A stretch of 64,000 bases of DNA from assembly GCA_023488905.1 (NCBI GenBank), contig JAMDCQ010000012.1:1-64000 (forward strand), read 5' to 3'. This stretch comes from Candidatus Bathyarchaeota archaeon. Lineage in GTDB: Archaea > Thermoproteota > Bathyarchaeia > Bathyarchaeales > Bathycorpusculaceae. Position 1 is the stretch's first letter. Each line of letters opens with the position of its first letter. Below the pieces are notes generated by a model. That model saw nothing but the letters and a program-made list of their open reading frames with translations. It did no database searches and had not been told where the DNA came from. Of the stretch, positions 33,791 through 42,488 are shown piece by piece. The translations under genes were made by a program, and so were the position numbers.

Positions 33791-34318
33791 GTGGTTAATC
33801 GCGGTCTCTACGTCGGCAGATTCCAACCCTTCCACATCGGGCACTTAGACGCCATCAAATACGCCTTGGAAAATGTGGATGAGTTAGTGGTGGTGATAGG
33901 CAGCGCTCAGTACAGTCATAACAGAAATGACCCTTTCACTGCTGGCGAGCGGCTAATGATGGTACATAACGCGCTTTTAGAGGCAGATGTAGATTTTTTG
34001 AAGGTATGGATTGTCCCCGTGCCCGACGTACATCTGCATATGCTTTGGGTCAGCGCAGTCGAAGGCTACACACCCAAATTCAACGTGGTCTTCTCAAATG
34101 AACCCTTGACGAGACGATTATTCATGGAGGCAGGTTACGTAGTCAAAAACTTGCCGCTCTTTGACAGAAAACTCTACACATCAACACATGTGCGAGAAAA
34201 AATGATTCAAGACGGCAGTTGGAGTGAACTTGTACCCAAAAGCGTCGCGAAATTCATAGACCAAATCGACGGCGTTAACCGCGTCAGGGATCTGGCGCGA
34301 ACCGACAAAGTCACCTAA
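33791..34318 (+). CDS. Nicotinamide-nucleotide adenylyltransferase
   Basis: The archaeal NMNAT family is recognised from RGLYVGRFQPFHIGHLDAI (the GRFQPxHxGH nucleotidyl-transferase motif), VVIGSAQYSHNRNDPFTAGERL, and the C-terminal ISSTxxR-like TSTHVREKM. It makes NAD from NMN and ATP. GTG 33791 is chosen because it lies directly before the conserved strand. The longer open frame from 33548 is lysine- and glutamine-rich, low-complexity and has no SD. A 284-base stretch before it therefore holds no supported gene. Its end overlaps the convergent PrsW-like gene by four bases. Confidence 0.93.
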   Translation: MVNRGLYVGRFQPFHIGHLDAIKYALENVDELVVVIGSAQYSHNRNDPFTAGERLMMVHNALLEADVDFLKVWIVPVPDVHLHMLWVSAVEGYTPKFNVVFSNEPLTRRLFMEAGYVVKNLPLFDRKLYTSTHVREKMIQDGSWSELVPKSVAKFIDQIDGVNRVRDLARTDKVT

Positions 34319-34881
34319 ACCACAACTTTCTCTGTGGATGCTTTATGGTAGTATCGCCAAGCCAGCAGATAAGTGGCTACCAGAATCAGGACTCCCGCAG
34401 AGACACTAAGCAAATAGCTTTCTAAAACAGCCACAAAATTGTTTGCCATATGAAGCCCCACAGCAACCAAATAGAAAGGCAGCGGATTCTTCTTAGCAAT
34501 TCCATAGGCAACTATGACTGCACTTGAAGTGTGAAAGATGACACCGGGAACTCTGGCCAGCGGCGGCACATCCAAGAAGGCAACGTAGAGCACAAACTCA
34601 GCGATACCAAACCCTAACCCAATCAAGATAGCTAACACCGTGAGGGAGCGTTCGGTTTCGCCATGCCGATAGAACAACGGCAAGACTTTAGCAAATTCTT
34701 CTATGAAAGGCGCAAAAACAACTATCGTTATGATGGCTGGAAAGAAAGGGTATGTCTGCGAGAAAAACAACGTAAACGGGATGCTCACCAAAATGCCTGA
34801 AACGAAAAAGAAAGCATATTCTTTCCAGTTGGGCTTGTGGATGGGTATTATGCAGTGGGGCGGTTGCGGGGGTTCTTCCAT
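34315..34881 (-). CDS. PrsW-like membrane protease
   Basis: A 188-residue protein with five to six membrane helices. It carries the PrsW/M82-type motifs: APFIEEFAKVLPL (the EExxK motif), GLGFGIAEFVLY, PGVIFHTSSAVIVAYG and VGLHMANN, which supply the conserved glutamates and histidines. PrsW proteases cut membrane-bound regulators in bacteria; the archaeal role is unknown. No anti-sigma-like partner is nearby. The start is ATG 34881. Confidence 0.83.
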   Translation of the reverse strand: MEEPPQPPHCIIPIHKPNWKEYAFFFVSGILVSIPFTLFFSQTYPFFPAIITIVVFAPFIEEFAKVLPLFYRHGETERSLTVLAILIGLGFGIAEFVLYVAFLDVPPLARVPGVIFHTSSAVIVAYGIAKKNPLPFYLVAVGLHMANNFVAVLESYLLSVSAGVLILVATYLLAWRYYHKASTEKVVV

Positions 34882-34941
34882 GAAAACTGGGCTTCCTTAA
34901 GAAAAAGAACGGCGGTCTAGTTTATGTGCTTTTATGCCGCC

Positions 34942-36297
34942 TTAGAAGCCTGCGGTTACGGGGTCTGTGGGTTTGATGATTTCTCTAAGCAGCACAGTTG
35001 CATAGCAGCCTCTCAACAACGTAAAACTAAGCCCGACGCTGTCGCTGGATGTATGCTGAAGCTGGAAATCTTTAACAGGCGTAAGCGCTGTCCGCAGTCC
35101 CCCTTTGCCGCCTGCACGGGACAACTCGTTGAGCCACCCATCTTGACTGGCAACACCTTCTTCCTCGAGTATTTGGGCTTCGATTTCGCCCATCGCCCCA
35201 CCTGAAAGCTTCTGCTTAGCCCCCACAAGTGGCAGGGCAACCCGCAACTTACCCGCCGCAATCGAAGCGTTAGTTGCCTCAAGGGTTTCAGCAGTAACCA
35301 GTTTCGCCATCGTCGTCAAGGGCAACCCTGAACGTTCAACGGCAACTACAAAATCGCCCTCCACCGCTCGATTCAGTGGCAGCCCCTGCTTCATGCGTCC
35401 ACTCAGGAAACGGTTAAACAGATACGACTGCTGCGCTTGAACAAACAGAGCCTGCAACTTCGGGGGCAACCGCCGAAAAGCGCCCACATAATCCGTTGGG
35501 TCTTCGGCTAAGTGGCTAAGCATTTGGCGTTCGAATCTGAGTTGCTTGGGGTAATTCTCTGCAGCCCACTTGAAATCATGCGTTTCCTCAAGTTGCTGTC
35601 GCGCCTTCTGCGAATCTGGGTGCTCATAGGCGCTGGGCTTAGCTAAGAAAAGCATCGCTGCTTCCTCAAATTGCCCCCGCGTGAGGGCTTTTCCAACTAA
35701 GTGGGTTATGGGGCGTGTGGTGCCGAAGCGTTGGTGCCCAAAAAAGTTCGGGATACCACCCAGCGCGGCGAGTTCTTGGATGGTTTGCTCTAAACGTTGT
35801 TTCACGGCTGCGTCTGGGACGGCTGGGTGCTTGATTGTTATTGTGAAGTGGTTGCCTAAGAGATAGAACAGCGACAACATTTCTCGGACATAGCCCACAG
35901 GGATAACTCTAACGCCTTTAACGTCTACTTTGGCTGCTTCTTCCACCGAGAGACCTTCCACAGTGATAAACTGGGCTGTCACGGCTCGGGCGTCCTTTAT
36001 CCCCGCATACTGCACCCTCGCTGGCTCTACACCTAACGATTTGGCCACGACTCGTGTGGCGATTAAGGTGTCCCAGTTGCGTTTAACCAAAACGCAAAGC
36101 ACAAACCGCTGCCTATGCGCCGACGAACCAATAACTCTACTTGGCACAATTCCCTCGGCGCTGGCTTTGCTACCGTCAACAAGCACCTCTTCAACGACAA
36201 AATCCTCCACCGCCTCCTTAATCGCACCTCCGACGCCCTCGTTTTTGGTGGCGTATACCTCCATCCCCAGCAACTTGTCAACTTCAGGAATCGGCAA
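34942..36297 (-). CDS. truD: tRNA pseudouridine synthase D
   Basis: A 451-residue TruD-family enzyme. The motif with the catalytic aspartate is YAGIKDARAVTAQ (about residue 98-110). GGIPNFFGHQRFGTTRPITHLVGKAL and the inserted TRUD subdomain ending with DSVGLSFTLLRGCYATVLLREI are also typical. In archaea it modifies U13 of tRNA. The gene lies eight bases after pth2, so both are probably translated from one transcript. The first residues MPIPEVDKLLGMEVYATK fit archaeal family starts. Confidence 0.95.
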   Translation of the reverse strand: MPIPEVDKLLGMEVYATKNEGVGGAIKEAVEDFVVEEVLVDGSKASAEGIVPSRVIGSSAHRQRFVLCVLVKRNWDTLIATRVVAKSLGVEPARVQYAGIKDARAVTAQFITVEGLSVEEAAKVDVKGVRVIPVGYVREMLSLFYLLGNHFTITIKHPAVPDAAVKQRLEQTIQELAALGGIPNFFGHQRFGTTRPITHLVGKALTRGQFEEAAMLFLAKPSAYEHPDSQKARQQLEETHDFKWAAENYPKQLRFERQMLSHLAEDPTDYVGAFRRLPPKLQALFVQAQQSYLFNRFLSGRMKQGLPLNRAVEGDFVVAVERSGLPLTTMAKLVTAETLEATNASIAAGKLRVALPLVGAKQKLSGGAMGEIEAQILEEEGVASQDGWLNELSRAGGKGGLRTALTPVKDFQLQHTSSDSVGLSFTLLRGCYATVLLREIIKPTDPVTAGF

Positions 36298-36305
36298 AAA
36301 ACCGC

Positions 36306-36671
36306 CTACAACAACTTCAATTGGCGAGTGAGGCGGTCTATCTTCTCGGCTGGAGCTGGACCAATGCCGAGACAGGTGATTGAGCCTTCTGGAATCTGGG
36401 TTAAACCGCGATCAACAATCAATGCATGGGGCAACCCCAAATCTTCCGCAGCCTCTTCCAACTCGCACAGCTCCTTCTCGGTTTGGACTTTGAGGGCGAC
36501 CTTCTTTTGTCCCTCATACATCCATGCATCCCACCATTTCTTATGATGCACAAAAGCGTCCTGCGCGGCGGATATGGCTGCGTGACCTGCTTGGGCCGCG
36601 ATTTTTCCTTTGCCCATCTGCAAATCAGTGCGGAAGACAAGGACTTGTTTGTATTCGAATTCGTCTGACAT
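36306..36671 (-). CDS. pth2: Peptidyl-tRNA hydrolase, Pth2 type
   Basis: A 121-residue Pth2: YKQVLVFRTDLQMGKGKIAAQAGHAAISA holds the conserved lysine, glutamine and histidine residues of the active site. It is followed by QKKVALKVQTEKEL, PHALIVDRGLTQIPEGS and the end TCLGIGPAP. The enzyme frees tRNA from dropped-off peptidyl-tRNA. It is first in a unit with truD. Full family length, with ATG 36671. Confidence 0.96.
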   Translation of the reverse strand: MSDEFEYKQVLVFRTDLQMGKGKIAAQAGHAAISAAQDAFVHHKKWWDAWMYEGQKKVALKVQTEKELCELEEAAEDLGLPHALIVDRGLTQIPEGSITCLGIGPAPAEKIDRLTRQLKLL

Positions 36672-36705
36672 CTGGGTTCCCGCTTCTATGTTGGTGAGGG
36701 AGATT

Positions 36706-37941
36706 TTAAGGGTTTGCAGTCAAGTAAAGCAGCCCAAAGTAGCCTAACGCCGCCAGCATCGCTGGTTTTGTAACTACGTTAAGCAACATTTTGCCCTGAA
36801 AATCAATCTCAGTGACATCACTCAATGCAGCGTCAACGCCCAGCTTACGGCAAACTCGCAGCATCTCATCTAGCCGCTCATCGGAAAGCGAATCCAAAAA
36901 CCGCCTCAACCGCAACATGACGCGGATGTCAAAGTTGAAGAGTTCGTCGCAACGTTTCTGATAAGCCCAAAGAACTTGAGCGGAAACGTCGCCTTGCGCT
37001 ATGGCTTGGCTTGCCACTTCAGCCGCCTCTTTAGCCGCGGTTAAACCGAAGATTACGCCGCCGCCGGTGGTGGGCTTCACTTGCGAGGCACAGTCGCCTA
37101 CAGCCAAGAAGCCATCCGTGTAAGCCTGTGGGATTGGGCCTGCGAGGGTTATGGCGTGGTATCCCATTGTGGTGATTTTGGCTTTTCCAAGCTGCGTTGA
37201 AGCCACTGGGTGCTTTGTCATCAGGCGCTTGAGGTGTTCCCGTGGGTCGCCGCGGTTGGTGGCTAAGCCCACTTTTGCGGAGCCGTCAAGCCGCGGTATA
37301 ACCCAGCCGTAGAAGCCCGGCGCATAGGCTTTGCCGAAATACACCTCTACAGCGTTCAAATCGAGGTTTTGGACGTTTTCCATTTCCGCCTCAACTGCGT
37401 AAACGAGTCCTGCTGGGTTTAGGGTGGGTAACCCTGTTTGCCGCACAAGCCGTGAAGATACGCCTTCAGCGTCCAAGACGATTTTGGAGTTAACTTGAAC
37501 CGGGTTGTTTTCTCCTGTTTTCACGCGCACGCCTTGCACGGCACCTTTCTGCATCAGTAGCGATTCGACACGTGAATCCAACGCAAACTCGGCACCAGCC
37601 GCCTTCGCCTGCTCAGCCAAAAACTGATCAAACCGCGCTCTACTCAGTGCAGTGGTAACTGGGCAGGAGAGTTTCAAGGTGAACTTGGTGCCCTGTGGCG
37701 AATAAAAGTTGGCGACAGAAAAGTTGTTCTCCACTATACCGTTGGGCAGCGGATAGAGCCCCATTTTTTTGAGGCTTCGGATGCTTATATGACCCGCACA
37801 ATGCGAAGGCAAACCGATTTGGGGATGCTCCTCAAAAACCCTGACCGCCAAACCTTTTTTGGCTAAATGGAGGGCTGCATAGGCGCCGACGGGTCCGCCT
37901 CCAACGACCACTACGTCTAGCTGGGGGTTCTGGGTTGTCAT
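36706..37941 (-). CDS. Geranylgeranyl reductase family flavoprotein
   Basis: A 411-residue FAD enzyme. It has the N-terminal VVVGGGPVGAYAALHLAKKGL, the substrate-side LPSHCAGHIS motif with a cysteine, ALSRARFDQFLA, and the second FAD motif FLAVGDCASQVKPTTGGGVIFGL. The C-terminal helix VVTKPAMLAALGYFG may touch the membrane. Archaeal members saturate the isoprenoid chains of archaeal lipids or quinones. It lies upstream of pth2 with 34 bases between, so it may head that operon. The start ATG 37941 fits the FAD motif position. Confidence 0.92.
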   Translation of the reverse strand: MTTQNPQLDVVVVGGGPVGAYAALHLAKKGLAVRVFEEHPQIGLPSHCAGHISIRSLKKMGLYPLPNGIVENNFSVANFYSPQGTKFTLKLSCPVTTALSRARFDQFLAEQAKAAGAEFALDSRVESLLMQKGAVQGVRVKTGENNPVQVNSKIVLDAEGVSSRLVRQTGLPTLNPAGLVYAVEAEMENVQNLDLNAVEVYFGKAYAPGFYGWVIPRLDGSAKVGLATNRGDPREHLKRLMTKHPVASTQLGKAKITTMGYHAITLAGPIPQAYTDGFLAVGDCASQVKPTTGGGVIFGLTAAKEAAEVASQAIAQGDVSAQVLWAYQKRCDELFNFDIRVMLRLRRFLDSLSDERLDEMLRVCRKLGVDAALSDVTEIDFQGKMLLNVVTKPAMLAALGYFGLLYLTANP

Positions 37942-38109
37942 CGCTATGGTACTGTGTGGAGCTGTTTATATAAGCTCAGGCGGCAACCACACTCAGCCGA
38001 TAGTTGGTGTTTGAAAATCTCCAATATTATGCTTGAGGCTAATACAGATTCACGGAAAACGCACTGTTTGCCACGAAATCCGTCTGCTTGGGTGCGTTTT
38101 TCGCAGACA

Positions 38110-38243
38110 TATTAGGATCCAAATATCAGATCAATGCAGAAACCTATAGAGGGAGGTCTACTTGGCGGCGGGTGGGTGCGTTTGGCGCGCCTCTGGCGTT
38201 TTGCTCTTTTTATAAGGGGAGGGAGCTCTGTGAGAGCAACAGC
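38110..38243 (+). repeat. Composite intergenic repeat, locus g (long form)
   Basis: ATATTAGGATCCAAATAT is followed by AATGCAGAAACC, CCTATAGAGGGAGGTCTAC, about 45 variable G/C-rich bases, TTTTTATAAGGGGAGGG and GTGAGAGCAACAG. With its flanks it fills the 304-base gap between the geranylgeranyl reductase start and the small cysteine-rich gene. Confidence 0.72.
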
Positions 38244-38245
38244 AG

Positions 38246-38398
38246 CTACTTTTTGAAGTTGTCTTTTTTGGGGTAGTCTTTGCATTCGTAGATTCGTAGT
38301 TGTCGTTGGGGTTCGATGCGGCAACGTTTCCGCGAATTCCTTCTTCGCAGCAGTGGCGGAAGCTGGAAGAAGGGACATTTTGAACATAGTGTGCTCAA
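38246..38398 (-). CDS. Small cysteine-rich protein (50 aa)
   Basis: TTG 38398 is preceded by GGAGG at eight bases and opens a 50-codon frame. Its cysteines form a zinc-ribbon-like pattern (CSKC near the start, CRIEPQ, IYECKDYPKK near the end). It lies 12 bases after the ABC permease gene on the same strand and could be its last partner. The strong SD and cysteine spacing support it; the short length and high arginine content argue for caution. Confidence 0.45.
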   Translation of the reverse strand: MSTLCSKCPFFQLPPLLRRRNSRKRCRIEPQRQLRIYECKDYPKKDNFKK

Positions 38399-38410
38399 TT
38401 TTTTTTCCTC

Positions 38411-39583
38411 CTATCTTGTCATCATTCTTCGGAACACTGGCAGCGCGATGGCTATCATGACTATGCCGAACGCTACCAAGATTATGAGTTCGTTGGTTAT
38501 TTGGGGTACACCAGCGCCAAGTACCATCACTTTTCTTAGTGCATCGCTTGCGTATGTTAATGGCAGGAACTGGCTAATCGTCTGCATGTACCATGGCATC
38601 TGCTGTATTGGGAAGAACACTCCGCTTAGGAACATCATAGGGAACATCAAGGTCATCATGAGCATCTGTGCGGTTTCTTGGTCTTTGGTGAAGGATGTGA
38701 TGACTATGCCTAAGCCAACGAAGCTAAACACGCCCAGCAGCAGCAACGCGAACACAAGCAGTATGCTGCCCTGTATGGTCACCCCGAATATGCCTATTGC
38801 CAGCGCTAAGATGATGGCTCCTTGGATTAAGCCTCGGGCGGTCTGCGCAAAAGTCTTGCCCAGAAGAATCGAGAGCCGATTCACAGGCGCAACCATCATG
38901 CCGTCCATGGTACCGATTTCTTTCTCCTGCGAAATCGCCACAGGCAACCCAGTCATGACACTCATCATAACTGTCATAGCCATGATGCCTGGTGCGATGA
39001 AGTCGAAGTAGCTTGGATTTCCTGAAACGACACCCTGCGTTTGAATATTGAATGGTTTAACAACAGCAATGTTGGTTGTGTTGAGTTGCTGCTCGGCGAA
39101 TTGGGTTCCGATTGCGTCGAAGACACCTGTTAATGCAGATCTTATGGTTGCGGAGATCTGCGGGTTAGATTCGTCGCTAACTATGATTATAGTGCCCTGT
39201 TGCCCAGACATGAGGCTCTCCGAAAAGTTGGCGGGTATCACAATGCCCCCTTCAAGGTTGCCTCTTTGCACCCTATCCTTCAGGTCGTCAACACTGGAGA
39301 TGTTAGACATCACAAGCATGTGTGTTTGATCGTTGATTCCCTGCAGTGCAGGTAGGAAAACCTGGTTAGACATGAATTGCCCCTGTAAACCTGCGTCTTC
39401 GTTAACTACGCCTATTTGCAGGTCGCTTATGGTTCCGTTGGTCGGGTAAATGAAACCCACCATAACCATCATGAACAGTGGCATCACGATAAGCAAAACT
39501 AAGCCCAGTCGGTTGCGGAAGAGTTCCATGAGGTCTTTTTGTGCAATTCTATAACTGTGTTTAAGAATAGTTTGTACAGTCAT
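38411..39583 (-). CDS. ABC-2 type transporter permease
   Basis: A 390-residue permease of the ABC-2 family. It has one N-terminal membrane helix (VLLIVMPLFMMVMVGFIYP), a large outer loop of about 150 residues with VIPANFSESLMSGQQG and VVSDESNPQIS typical of YhgE/Pip-related exporters, and five C-terminal helices. EKEIGTMDGMMVAPVNR is the coupling-helix region. It works with the ATPase encoded six bases upstream to export a drug, lipid or polymer. The divergent PadR gene suggests regulation by the exported compound. Confidence 0.9.
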   Translation of the reverse strand: MTVQTILKHSYRIAQKDLMELFRNRLGLVLLIVMPLFMMVMVGFIYPTNGTISDLQIGVVNEDAGLQGQFMSNQVFLPALQGINDQTHMLVMSNISSVDDLKDRVQRGNLEGGIVIPANFSESLMSGQQGTIIIVSDESNPQISATIRSALTGVFDAIGTQFAEQQLNTTNIAVVKPFNIQTQGVVSGNPSYFDFIAPGIMAMTVMMSVMTGLPVAISQEKEIGTMDGMMVAPVNRLSILLGKTFAQTARGLIQGAIILALAIGIFGVTIQGSILLVFALLLLGVFSFVGLGIVITSFTKDQETAQMLMMTLMFPMMFLSGVFFPIQQMPWYMQTISQFLPLTYASDALRKVMVLGAGVPQITNELIILVAFGIVMIAIALPVFRRMMTR

Positions 39584-39589
39584 GCTCTA

Positions 39590-40612
39590 TCACCTAACTC
39601 TCCTTTGCCCACCGCCAAACCGTTTGGGACCGTGTTCCATGGGGATTTTTTGGTCTGCGCTGTCTCTAACTTCGTGTCCAGTAATATGTAGGAACACATC
39701 TTCAAGGGACGGCTGCAAATTTGCCATTGAAGTAATTTTTCCGTTTTTCTTTCGAACGGCATCGATTATTGAATCGAAGGCTTCGTCACCGTGAACGATT
39801 ACATGCAGGGTTGTAGAGTTATCTTGAGTTATTGCGTCTGCGCAGTTGAGTGCTTTTATGGTAGCTGTCATGTCTGGGGTCAGGTTTGCGATTTCAAGTT
39901 TTACGATCATGGTGTCTGCTCCCGAAATTATCTTTTTCAGATTGGTTGAAGTATCAAGAGCTATAATTTTTCCATGGTCCACGATGGCTATGCGGTCGCA
40001 GAGTAAATCGGCATCAAGCATCATGTGGGTGGTTATGATGACGGTTGTTCCCTGTTCTTGGTTAAGTTTCCGTACGAATTCCCGGATTTCCACCGAAGAT
40101 TGAGGATCTAAACCCAGTGTAGGCTCATCTAAAAAGAGCACCTGTGGCATGTTCAGTAAAGCGCGTACAACATTCATTCTTTGGCGCATGCCCGTTGAGA
40201 ATGTGCCTACTTGGGCATCTTTGAATTTGGTTAGTTGAACAAGTTCCAGCAAATCGTCAATTCTTTTTGTCAGGGTGTCTTTGGGTATGTTGAAGAGGCT
40301 GCCGAAGAATCGAAGGTTTTCTTTCGCGGTTAAGCGGTTGTAGATTATCATTTTTTCGCTGACGATGCCGATTAATTTTCTGACGTCCATGTCATGTTTG
40401 ACTGTGTCGTAGCCTCCGATGGTTGCGGTGCCCTTTGTGGGTCTTGATAGTGTTGAGAGCATGCGCAGGGTGGTGCTTTTGCCTGCGCCGTTTGGGCCTA
40501 GTAAGCCGAAGATTTCGCCTTTTTTGACTTCGAAGGATATGTCGTCTACGGCGGTGAATTTGCCGAATGTTTTGGTTAGGTTTTTGACTTCAATGATGTT
40601 GTCGGTGTCCAA
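39590..40612 (-). CDS. ABC transporter ATP-binding protein
   Basis: A 340-residue DrrA-type ATPase: Walker A GLLGPNGAGKST, Q-loop region with IGIVSEKMIIYNRLTA, signature FSTGMRQRMNV, Walker B VLFLDEPTLGLDP and H-loop TTHMM. The Q-loop has SEK instead of the usual Q. After the ATPase domain a C-terminal extension (DUF4162-like, about residues 235-320) is present, common in drug or antibiotic exporters. It is the first gene of the exporter operon, and its start faces the PadR gene across a palindromic intergenic region. Confidence 0.93.
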   Translation of the reverse strand: MDTDNIIEVKNLTKTFGKFTAVDDISFEVKKGEIFGLLGPNGAGKSTTLRMLSTLSRPTKGTATIGGYDTVKHDMDVRKLIGIVSEKMIIYNRLTAKENLRFFGSLFNIPKDTLTKRIDDLLELVQLTKFKDAQVGTFSTGMRQRMNVVRALLNMPQVLFLDEPTLGLDPQSSVEIREFVRKLNQEQGTTVIITTHMMLDADLLCDRIAIVDHGKIIALDTSTNLKKIISGADTMIVKLEIANLTPDMTATIKALNCADAITQDNSTTLHVIVHGDEAFDSIIDAVRKKNGKITSMANLQPSLEDVFLHITGHEVRDSADQKIPMEHGPKRFGGGQRRVR

Positions 40613-40620
40613 AGCTTTTC

Positions 40621-40690
40621 CCTCTGTATATTATTCAACGGTATATTATTCAGTGCAATATATTGCGGCAAAATATAAGTATTACCGAAC
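40621..40690. promoter_or_regulatory. Probable PadR operator/divergent promoter region
   Basis: Between the divergent exporter and padR genes lie two tandem copies of GTATATTATTCA. A perfect 12-base palindrome GCAATATATTGC (40655-40666) follows. A looser CGGTATA...TATTACCG inverted arrangement spans it. The elements overlap AT-rich candidates for both TATA boxes. PadR regulators usually repress divergent transporter genes from such sites. Confidence 0.5.
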
Positions 40691-40712
40691 AACACTATAT
40701 ATTTCGACCCTG

Positions 40713-41315
40713 ATGAAACCACAAACCGAAGACGCAACAACCCAGAACTGGCTCAAAGAAGCCCAAAAAGGCTACATACGCATGGGCGTTCTCATCCTCC
40801 TCAGCAGAAAGCCCTCACACGGCTACGAAATCATGAAAGAAATCAACAACCGCACCCAAGGTTTCTGGCAACCCACCCCTGGCGGCGTCTACCCGATTCT
40901 GCGCGATTTGGAAAAGTCAGGCTACATCAAGGGGCATTGGCAAACTCTGAAAAACCGCAGGCTTAAAACTTACGCAATCACAAAGTCTGGCGACGCGATT
41001 CTAAAACGCGCTATCGTGAAGCAAACTGAGATTTTTAAAAGCATCAGCAGCCTCTTCAACGAGTTCGCCCGCGATGTTCTCAACATAGAAGGAACAGAGA
41101 TACCATTTCCACCTTTGCCGTTTAGCGCCTTTTTAGAGGAGAACAAGAGCTGCAAAGAAAACCTGCAGCAGCTAGAACATAAACGCAAACATGCCTTAGA
41201 AAGCATCAAATCCATAAAGGAACAGCTGAAGCAAATTGACTATCAAATCGCCACACTCAAAAGAGAAGCCAACCCTAAACCAGACGAAAACAACAAAGAA
41301 CCCCACACCCGTTGA
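40713..41315 (+). CDS. PadR-family transcriptional regulator
   Basis: A 200-residue PadR protein. The winged helix covers residues about 20-95: MGVLILLSRKPSHGYEIMKEINNRT, GGVYPILRDLEKSGYIKGHW and LKTYAITKSGDAIL. A long C-terminal helical coiled-coil (LQQLEHKRKHALESIKSIKEQLKQIDYQI) probably dimerises. PadR proteins bind drug-like or phenolic ligands and release their operators. ATG 40713 is chosen because the preceding open frame is antisense to the exporter ATPase. The protein presumably represses the divergent ABC exporter. Confidence 0.92.
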   Translation: MKPQTEDATTQNWLKEAQKGYIRMGVLILLSRKPSHGYEIMKEINNRTQGFWQPTPGGVYPILRDLEKSGYIKGHWQTLKNRRLKTYAITKSGDAILKRAIVKQTEIFKSISSLFNEFARDVLNIEGTEIPFPPLPFSAFLEENKSCKENLQQLEHKRKHALESIKSIKEQLKQIDYQIATLKREANPKPDENNKEPHTR

Positions 41316-41379
41316 GCCGCATGTGTGTTAATGGTTTAAATCTGTGAGGTTCCTATGCATAAGCGAGGACGTGTATAGC

Positions 41380-41703
41380 TTGTTCCGCGTTAGAGTCAAC
41401 AAAATCGAATCCACCCGCGACTTAGATGGCAACTTGGGTAAAAGAATCGAGTTGCTCGAAGAACGAGAAGTTAACCCCTACATTGTGAGACCGCAAACTG
41501 ACGAAGCCAAAATGGCGCAAGACCTTATGCAAGCGCTCCAACAGCAAATGCCGTTTCTGCCTCAACGTAACCAAATGGCAACGCCAAAAATTATCCTGTT
41601 CCTGACAGAACACGAATATGACAGCTTGGGAATCACCTTCGACGTTAACCAAGTTTACGAGGTTGTTTTAGAGAACCAATCGATTCGGTTTAGGAAAGTT
41701 TAA
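41380..41703 (+). CDS. Conserved small protein, possibly arcadin-1
   Basis: About 107 residues from TTG 41380 (GAGGA ten bases upstream); a GTG at 41344 gives 119. It reads FRVRVNKIESTRDLDG, GKRIELLEEREVNPY, then a glutamine-rich helix (QDLMQALQQQMPFLP) and a final beta part (PKIILFLTEHEYDSLGITFDVNQVYEVVL). The pattern resembles arcadin-1, a protein of the crenactin cytoskeleton, but no crenactin gene is in the window and the match is from memory of the family. The end overlaps the next, convergent gene by 14 bases. Confidence 0.6.
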   Translation: MFRVRVNKIESTRDLDGNLGKRIELLEEREVNPYIVRPQTDEAKMAQDLMQALQQQMPFLPQRNQMATPKIILFLTEHEYDSLGITFDVNQVYEVVLENQSIRFRKV

Positions 41704-42040
41704 GCAACTCGCTTCGCATTTGCGCCAGCGCTAGATGCTTGGGGTGGAAAGACAGGACGAACATCATATGCCTCAAAGCACTGCTGATTTCCTCTAAACC
41801 TGAAACTTTCCCTTCATCACAATACAGCGGAATCGGTTCCCCCTCATTTTCTTCATAGTACACGTAGATGGGTGTACTTGCACGCTCGAAACGTACCATT
41901 TCAAAGTCTAGATTGAGGCGTTTCGCGGTTTCTTTTGCTGCGTCCCTAACTGAGGTTAAACGTTCCCTGCTTGGCAGGCCCGTCGCAGCGTAAACCATCA
42001 GTTTCCCCGAGTTACCCTTAAACATATGCACCGTCTCCAA
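41690..42040 (-). CDS. Conserved hypothetical alpha/beta protein
   Basis: A 116-residue soluble protein: LMVYAATGLPSRERLTSVRDAAKETAKRLNLDFEMVRF suggests a strand-helix-strand start. PIYVYYEENEGEPIPLYCDEGKVSGLEEISSALRHMMFVLSFHP follows. There is a single cysteine and no recognised catalytic motif. An alternative start is ATG 42025. It overlaps the arcadin-like gene tail-to-tail. Function unknown. Confidence 0.7.
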   Translation of the reverse strand: METVHMFKGNSGKLMVYAATGLPSRERLTSVRDAAKETAKRLNLDFEMVRFERASTPIYVYYEENEGEPIPLYCDEGKVSGLEEISSALRHMMFVLSFHPKHLALAQMRSELLKLS

Positions 42041-42153
42041 GCACCCATTCAGTTGATATCTCTTTTAAGACAACCCTAGAAGCGACTTTTCTATGCAGTA
42101 GAGGGGTAGTTGAAAGTGAAAACCTATTAAACACATAAAACACGGTTTAGACC

Positions 42154-42429
42154 ATGAATGTGCGTGCACATATCTTCGTAAGTGGCAGAGTTCAGGGCGT
42201 ATATTTTAGGCAAAACACAAAAAACCAAGCAAAACGTCACGGCGTTAGGGGCTGGGTTAAGAATCTTGATGACGGCAGAGTGGAGGCGGTTTTTGAAGGC
42301 GACGAATCTGCGGTGAAGGCGCTGGTGGAGTTTTGCCATATTGGTCCAAAGGGTGCTGTGGTAACTGCTGTTTGTGTTGATTGGGAACCCTTTAGGGCTG
42401 AATTCGAAACTTTTGACATAATTTATTGA
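42154..42429 (+). CDS. acyP: Acylphosphatase
   Basis: A 91-residue acylphosphatase. GRVQGVYFRQNTKNQAKRHGVRGWVKNLDDGRVEAVFEG holds the catalytic arginine (in VYFR) and asparagine (in VKNLDD). It hydrolyses carboxyl-phosphate bonds such as those of acetyl phosphate or 1,3-bisphosphoglycerate. The C-terminus (FETFDIIY) is at family length. It is a single gene with a short leader. No partners. Confidence 0.95.
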   Translation: MNVRAHIFVSGRVQGVYFRQNTKNQAKRHGVRGWVKNLDDGRVEAVFEGDESAVKALVEFCHIGPKGAVVTAVCVDWEPFRAEFETFDIIY

Positions 42430-42488
42430 CAGTTCTATTAGCTTGCACGGTTAAATTCAAATTTACAACCGCATTATAGAATGGATAT

